A stretch of DNA of 7,682 bases, taken from NCBI GenBank assembly GCA_045634445.1, contig JAZRAG010000002.1:1-7682 (forward strand). The letters are read 5' to 3'. The translations under genes and the position numbers were made by a program. Shown here in pieces: positions 6,201-7,682 of this stretch (within the stretch, counting starts at the first letter, position 1; every line of letters starts with the position of its first letter). This DNA comes from Spyradenecus sp045634445. GTDB lineage: Bacteria > Verrucomicrobiota > Kiritimatiellia > RFP12 > DVOR01. The notes under the pieces were generated by a model. It searched no databases. It was not told where the DNA came from and was given only the letters and a program-made list of their open reading frames with translations.

Positions 6201-7682
6201 ATGAGCCTGGGAAGTAGAACTGATTCGTATTAGAGGAGCCCATATCATAGAGTTCCACCGTTGAAGCCGTATTACCGAAGTCGTTCGGGTTGAAGTTGTT
6301 CAAGGTCGTAATGCCCTTGAGCGTCACCGTACCCGTCCAAGTGGTAGCATCCGTGAGGCCCGTCTTCGTCGTCGGTACCACACCATTGCACAACAAGGTG
6401 CCTGCGCCCGTAATCTTACCCGAACCCACCGACAAGGCTGCCACATTCTCAATCGTGAGCGTAGCATTTTCCTTAATGGTGAGGCCCTTATTGGCCGACC
6501 ACGTCTTACCCGCAGCAATCTTAGCCGCACCCGCGACCACGATCTTACCGTCTTCAACATCGGCAGTACCACCCACCACAACGCGAGCTTGGTCTGCGCT
6601 GACCGTGATAGAACCTTCAAATTCGGAGACATCTTCGAAAATGAAGGCATACGGCAAGTTCTTATTGTGCGTGAAGGAACCCGTACCCGAGAGTTTCTTG
6701 AAGGTATAGGAGTTATTCGAGTAACCGTTGTTATTGGTGAGCGAACCGTTCAATTCCACAGGCACTTCGCAAACACCGTTGTTCTTCAAGTAACCCGTAA
6801 GCGTGCCATTGAGGACGAGCTTCGAGTTGGCATGACCCAAAGCTTCAAACGAAGTGTTCTGGTCTGCGAGCGTAATCGTGCCCGTAATGACCACCGTACC
6901 TCGCCAAGCATTGGCCGTTAAGGAGGAGGAAATATCCTTCGGCAAGAAGGCATCGCAGCTCAACGTACCTGCGCCCTTGTAGGTGCTGCTCGTTGCGAGG
7001 GCTTCCACGCGCGTCAAGGCGAGGGTTGCCCCCGACTGAATCGTGGTGTCGCCCGTGTAGGTATTGCCACCCGAGAGGGTCAACGTGCCGCTATTCACCG
7101 TCAAGGCGCCCGTACCATCCAATGCGGAGGCAATCGTCAAGGTGCCATTCGTGGTCAACGTACCCGACCAAGTAGGCATTGCCTTATCAAGAGTGCCCGT
7201 GCCCGTGAGGGTGGTATTGGCCGGAAGGTTGCGAATCTCCGTCACACCATTCAAGGCATTCACCTCGAAGGTGAAGGTATCCTGCGCCACCGTCAAGGAA
7301 TCGATGGCCAAGGAGGCCGCCGTCGTTGCCAAGACACCTGCTTCACCCGAGAGGTTAATCGCGGGCAAGGTCGTTGCATCGCCCGCGAGGGTCAAGGTAA
7401 CATTCGCCGTGCCATAGACCACAGTCAAAGTTTCCAAGCTCGGGAAGAGGGTCTTCACATCGCCCAAGGAGAGTTGTGCATCAGCCTGCACCGTCAACGT
7501 CATTTCCGTAATCAAGTCACGGACAATATTCGCATAGACCACGGTTTCACCCGTTACAGCATTCTGCCAACCCAAGGTTGCCAAGGACTGTTCGCCTGCC
7601 ACTTCCGCCTTCAACGCGCTCATTGCAATCGCAGCATAGAGGCCGCTGCCATCTACGAGCGTACGACGCGTTTCAGGGAGGT
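1..7682 (-). CDS. Giant PATR/beta-helix repeat surface protein, internal fragment (both ends missing)
   Basis: The minus-strand frame is open through 2,560 codons with no stop; start and stop lie outside the window, so no start can be chosen and no signal peptide or C-terminal anchor or barrel can be seen. The protein is Thr/Ala/Gly/Val/Leu/Asn-rich and Cys-poor, with short alternating beta strands (TLTLSG, GATLAG, NGGKLTL) and repeated passenger-type motifs NTYTG-x-T-T-V followed by GATLAG-x-GT near residues 195-230, 840-890, 1355-1390 and 1785-1845. These are the hallmark of autotransporter-associated beta-strand (PATR) proteins, which fold as right-handed beta-helices and are exported to the cell surface or outside. 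It consists of several supermodules separated by Trp-containing junctions, plus a tandem pair of units of about 190 residues. No catalytic motif was recognised, so adhesion or a surface-coat role is inference only. Whether it is a type V autotransporter depends on the unseen C-terminus (beyond position 1). Leu is encoded almost only by TTG and CTC. Confidence 0.95.
290..880 (-). repeat. Junction module J5, long homologue of J1
   Basis: Residues 2267-2463. The tail is TIKGAVTANQPIAVLFDEEN, PVKVLASTTALTEGMLAI and TTTYTLAYGES; the junction is GDVAWDALTW (Trp at 625-627 and 610-612). The post-junction part ITLTVSETATLTLGAVKTTF, LTLAGDAVTLPAI and LAIDALL is colinear with J1. Asn of the ANW motif is replaced by Ala. 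It lies 414 residues after J4. Confidence 0.75.
881..1744 (-). other. Beta-helix block between J4 and J5
   Basis: Residues 1979-2266. It contains short-rung strands ALTVNGDMSLVGGDTLKL, a divergent passenger repeat (TLSAANNTINGPLTVVSGTL, then GNVLVESGATL, about 1520-1380), TITINGTVLVGAKWTIF, ITFAEGASLTIEGNVETI and the closing ILAGDGTWSGPATFNGGKI (Trp at 940-942). GTWSGPATF matches GTWAGPATI at 5077, so this W-x-GPAT turn is reused. Near 1200 a YNNFAKPLDFYRANCP segment departs from the repeat pattern and may be a loop. Confidence 0.7.
1745..2110 (-). repeat. Junction module J4 (canonical ANWSALTW)
   Basis: Residues 1857-1978. The tail reads LTINGQVTGAVTLDGVTLP, DGVYVNVLKVMN, FTTEEGYQVAP and GGVMYRLFK, then LSATVTEAANWSALTW (Trp at 1867-1869, residue 1938) and VTSVTLTAEANVAVTVDV. 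It follows J3 by 448 residues, measured Trp to Trp. The post-Trp strand VTLTAEANVAVTV aligns with MTLTVQADAQLSL in J1 and ITLTVSETATLTL in J5. Confidence 0.75.
2111..2340 (-). other. PATR motif (degenerate NTYQNNATNV)
   Basis: Residues 1781-1856. The motif is GGGTVVMAGANTYQNNATNV, AADTTLVVNGTHIPASGAG, and the strong cap YTIAAGATLAGTGTIGPAVTF. The usual NTYTG-x-T-T is changed to NTYQNNAT, but the downstream GATLAGTGTI half is intact. It is immediately followed by the J4 tail. Confidence 0.8.
2341..3059 (-). other. Beta-helix block between J3 and J4
   Basis: Residues 1541-1780. It starts with a fourth entry-like motif, LSGSGTLLFY (Gly at 2935-2937), followed 26 residues later by NFTGRIKIG (Phe at 2857-2859), resembling the entries of units A, B and C. 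Rung-like strands follow: GGKIVLANSHVFGWKD, RTIELKDGATLNGRNW, SSGTATLAGTVKMGCDG, GARLEVAAGATLNVTG. A basic/acidic loop (EEGTRNQYLRR, about 2580-2610) interrupts the ladder. No known enzyme domain was seen. Confidence 0.65.
3060..3480 (-). repeat. Junction module J3 (near-canonical ANWSALAW)
   Basis: Residues 1401-1540. The tail is TIPATMTVNL, AETPVTLLTCTDGATLTV and YEIVAVDNTIVLQIVEI, followed by KAEITGAANWSALAW (first Trp at 3211-3213, residue 1490; second at 3196-3198) and then INWNYIEEVQLSLASG. This is the same order as J4. Synonymous codon choice is looser here (more TCT, GCA, ACA) than in the flanking repeats. Confidence 0.75.
3481..3700 (-). other. Canonical PATR motif
   Basis: Residues 1327-1400. 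KTLTISGVVSGTGDVTI, ASGTVALTAANTYTGATTV, AAGATLAGNGTVPGALTF and GAGLTLPAEGTLTVGGDV form the best match to the passenger-associated consensus in the window (NTYTG Tyr at 3592-3594). One of the three TTA leucine codons in the gene lies here (3556-3558), where it creates the stop of the long antisense open frame. Confidence 0.9.
3701..4190 (-). other. Canonical beta-helix rung block (GGTL/GGEV ladder)
   Basis: Residues 1164-1326. The ladder is the most regular in the window: MDGGLLTLGKD, NQSGGTVTMQGAN, LLFGWSSGTTYTLTGGTLDV, LNINGGEVKTRGIFDGGG, GTVNLTNGGKLTLVG, AAFNVNGATIAA. Such successive GG-[TEK]-[LV] turns after asparagine-rich strands are typical of PVC and proteobacterial PATR proteins. Passage through IPAVLAAFNVNGATI is the usual lead-in to the next NTYTG repeat, which follows directly. 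Confidence 0.8.
4191..4599 (-). other. Unique beta-rich block after J2
   Basis: Residues 1028-1163. The block holds FTIDTVAAHTFHSLTIQG, GGKVVIAEGASIDVATTT, ATRIEGTIVGLGEITIGED, ENLSVVANSGLLVIDAE, and an acidic stretch LMTDSLPDYPGDVAFADLEW leading to LIRDGDSVYLNGGD. Single-coil beta-helix rungs with GEGAS/GEDAT turns are visible. No internal duplicate elsewhere in the window was found for the PDYPGDVAF part. Confidence 0.6.
4600..4945 (-). repeat. Junction module J2
   Basis: Residues 912-1027. The tail reads LLTVNVTSLPTVGSPVQVI, then TTEVTVSVAG, YYLTQQIDGIYLAFEE, and the junction TVTTWSAFLATL (Trp at 4684-4686, residue 999). The tail (beta-rich, ending in a Tyr/Asp-Gly-Ile-Tyr-Leu strand) matches the same position in J3, J4 and J5. 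Only the first Trp of the NWSALTW motif is kept. Confidence 0.65.
4946..5180 (-). other. PATR beta-helix motif
   Basis: Residues 834-911. GDGTLTLSATNTATGTLAI, NSGKLALTGTWAGPATI (Trp at 5077-5079), NSTLAGAGTVTGNLTLA and the capping HAIVDTS form a classic passenger repeat, with the G-GTLTLS-NT-TG-TL-I-SGKL pattern. It closes the block that began with unit C and is followed at once by the J2 tail. Confidence 0.85.
5181..5820 (-). other. Partial third unit entry (C) and unique aromatic-rich block
   Basis: Residues 621-833. It opens with GPGTLCL and then LRDFTGILQLKG (Phe at 5731-5733), matching the entry of units A and B with Phe in place of Trp and 29-residue spacing; after that the similarity stops. 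The rest is less repetitive and richer in aromatic and charged residues (ATRVVVAEGTHTMSYGQGG, LSGWTGSTLPG, GGNTGYFRDVLYLD, YDGYFCLFGGNTQDQ). It ends in GNLTIAAVMHEGNFFSKYG. The block may be a loop-bearing or exposed part of the helix. I recognise no known domain. Confidence 0.6.
5821..6408 (-). repeat. Tandem unit B (196 residues)
   Basis: Residues 425-620, directly abutting unit A. It has the entry GAGTLLC, TWTGTVTLKG (Trp at 6337-6339, again 23 residues after the entry Gly), a FNPNDFGN segment, AYTFNKLIGDGTL, LIFVDVSEFGGAFTI, and the exit GKIVVAGEAKIATGKTW then VKIREGATLSI. The exit motif lies 199 residues after its copy in unit A. A small patch (5980-6000) uses codons uncommon elsewhere in the gene (GTA, GGG, ATA), a weak sign of relaxed codon choice at the KILVGAV strand. 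Confidence 0.85.
6409..6975 (-). repeat. Tandem unit A (189 residues)
   Basis: Residues 236-424. Order of elements: entry motif GAGTLSC, then 23 residues later AWRGTV (Trp at 6904-6906), a strand-rich stretch with KLVLNGTLTGYLKN, the SYTFKKLSGTGSF strand, FIFEDVSEFEGSITV, and an exit block GKIVVAGAAKIAAGKTW followed by LTIKENATLTI. Every element recurs in the same order in unit B, so this is a real internal duplication and not just shared low complexity. No enzymatic residues were recognised. The unit is probably a set of beta-helix coils. Confidence 0.85.
6976..7289 (-). other. Beta-helix segment with canonical PATR motif
   Basis: Residues 131-235. The segment contains TWSGTL (Trp at 7168-7170) and then a textbook passenger repeat: GALTVNSGTLTLSGG, NTYTGDTTIQ, SGATLAL (about 7131-7020). 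The pattern of glycine turn, short beta strand and NTYTG-x-T-T fits the autotransporter-associated beta-strand repeat family. It leads directly into tandem unit A at GAGTLSC. Confidence 0.85.
7290..7682 (-). repeat. Junction module J1 (divergent copy)
   Basis: Residues 1-130. It begins with the end of a preceding tail (SGLYAAIAMSAL) and runs into SLATLGW (second Trp of the junction motif at 7567-7569, residue 38). The first Trp of the usual NWSALTW motif is replaced by Leu. It continues through MTLTV, LSLGDVKTLFP (residues 70-80), LTLAGDATTLPAI (from residue 96) and LAIDSL (from 124). It is colinear with J5, within one residue of register over about 110 residues and roughly 40% identical by hand alignment. 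Its likely role is a spacer or cap between beta-helix segments (inference). Confidence 0.7.

Noticed and set aside
6324..6650. Minus-strand open frame of 108 codons in an alternative frame
   Set aside because: It sits inside the real gene in another frame, opposite well-conserved tandem unit landmarks, and its product is an Arg/Leu/Ser-rich stretch without domain features.
920..7417. Many shorter plus-strand open frames rich in VKVAP-like words
   Set aside because: They are translations of the recurring antisense of ACC-TTG-ACG (Thr-Leu-Thr) type words in another frame; no ribosome binding site pattern, no recognisable domain, and all overlap the supported minus-strand gene.
1..7682. Recurring short words such as GTCAAGGT, considered as CRISPR or DNA-level direct repeats
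   Set aside because: They are in phase with codons, unevenly spaced and embedded in a continuous reading frame; they reflect repeated Thr-Leu/Leu-Thr strands with biased codons.
1..7682. Promoters, terminators, tRNA or rRNA genes, insertion sequences
   Set aside because: There is no intergenic space in the window, and I saw no RNA-gene or transposase signature on either strand.
1..7682. Firm assignment as a type V autotransporter with a C-terminal barrel
   Set aside because: The C-terminus is outside the window; PATR proteins of the PVC group can end in other sorting signals, so only the passenger-like repeats are supported.

Overview
The window is one protein-coding region read entirely on the minus strand. 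A single reading frame (codons on plus positions 1-3, 4-6 ... 7678-7680) stays open for all 2,560 complete codons, with no stop, and neither the true start nor the true stop lies inside the window. The gene enters from beyond position 7682 and leaves beyond position 1. Residue numbers below count from the codon at 7678-7680 as residue 1.

The protein is a giant surface or secreted repeat protein rich in Thr, Ala, Gly, Val, Leu and Asn. It carries autotransporter-associated beta-strand (PATR-type, passenger) motifs such as LTLSGGNTYTGDTTIQSGATL and LTAANTYTGATTVAAGATL, which are expected to form a right-handed beta-helix. Very long PATR proteins are common in Gram-negative-type bacteria and especially in the PVC group (Verrucomicrobiota, Kiritimatiellota, Lentisphaerota). 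A gut or rumen member of that group is my best guess, but the window has no phylogenetic marker. Codon use is narrow: Leu is nearly always TTG or CTC, with CTG, TTA and CTA almost absent.

Layout from N- to C-terminus (high to low coordinates): junction J1 (7682-7290) and a short beta-helix with a PATR motif (7289-6976); two tandem units of about 190 residues, A (6975-6409) and B (6408-5821); a divergent third entry and unique block C (5820-5181); a PATR motif (5180-4946); junction J2 (4945-4600); a unique block and a canonical rung block (4599-3701); a PATR motif (3700-3481); junction J3 (3480-3060); a beta-helix block (3059-2341) and PATR motif (2340-2111); junction J4 (2110-1745); a beta-helix block (1744-881); junction J5 (880-290); and a last beta-helix stretch (289-1) that continues outside. 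The junctions share a Trp-containing motif (ANWSALTW or relatives) preceded by a short beta-rich tail, so the protein looks built from repeated supermodules of about 410-490 residues.

There are no RNA genes, mobile elements, CRISPR arrays or intergenic regulatory regions. The long plus-strand open frames, including one of 1,177 codons at 25-3558, are antisense shadows produced by the codon bias. I found no evidence of a new multi-gene system; the interest lies in the modular architecture of this one giant protein.
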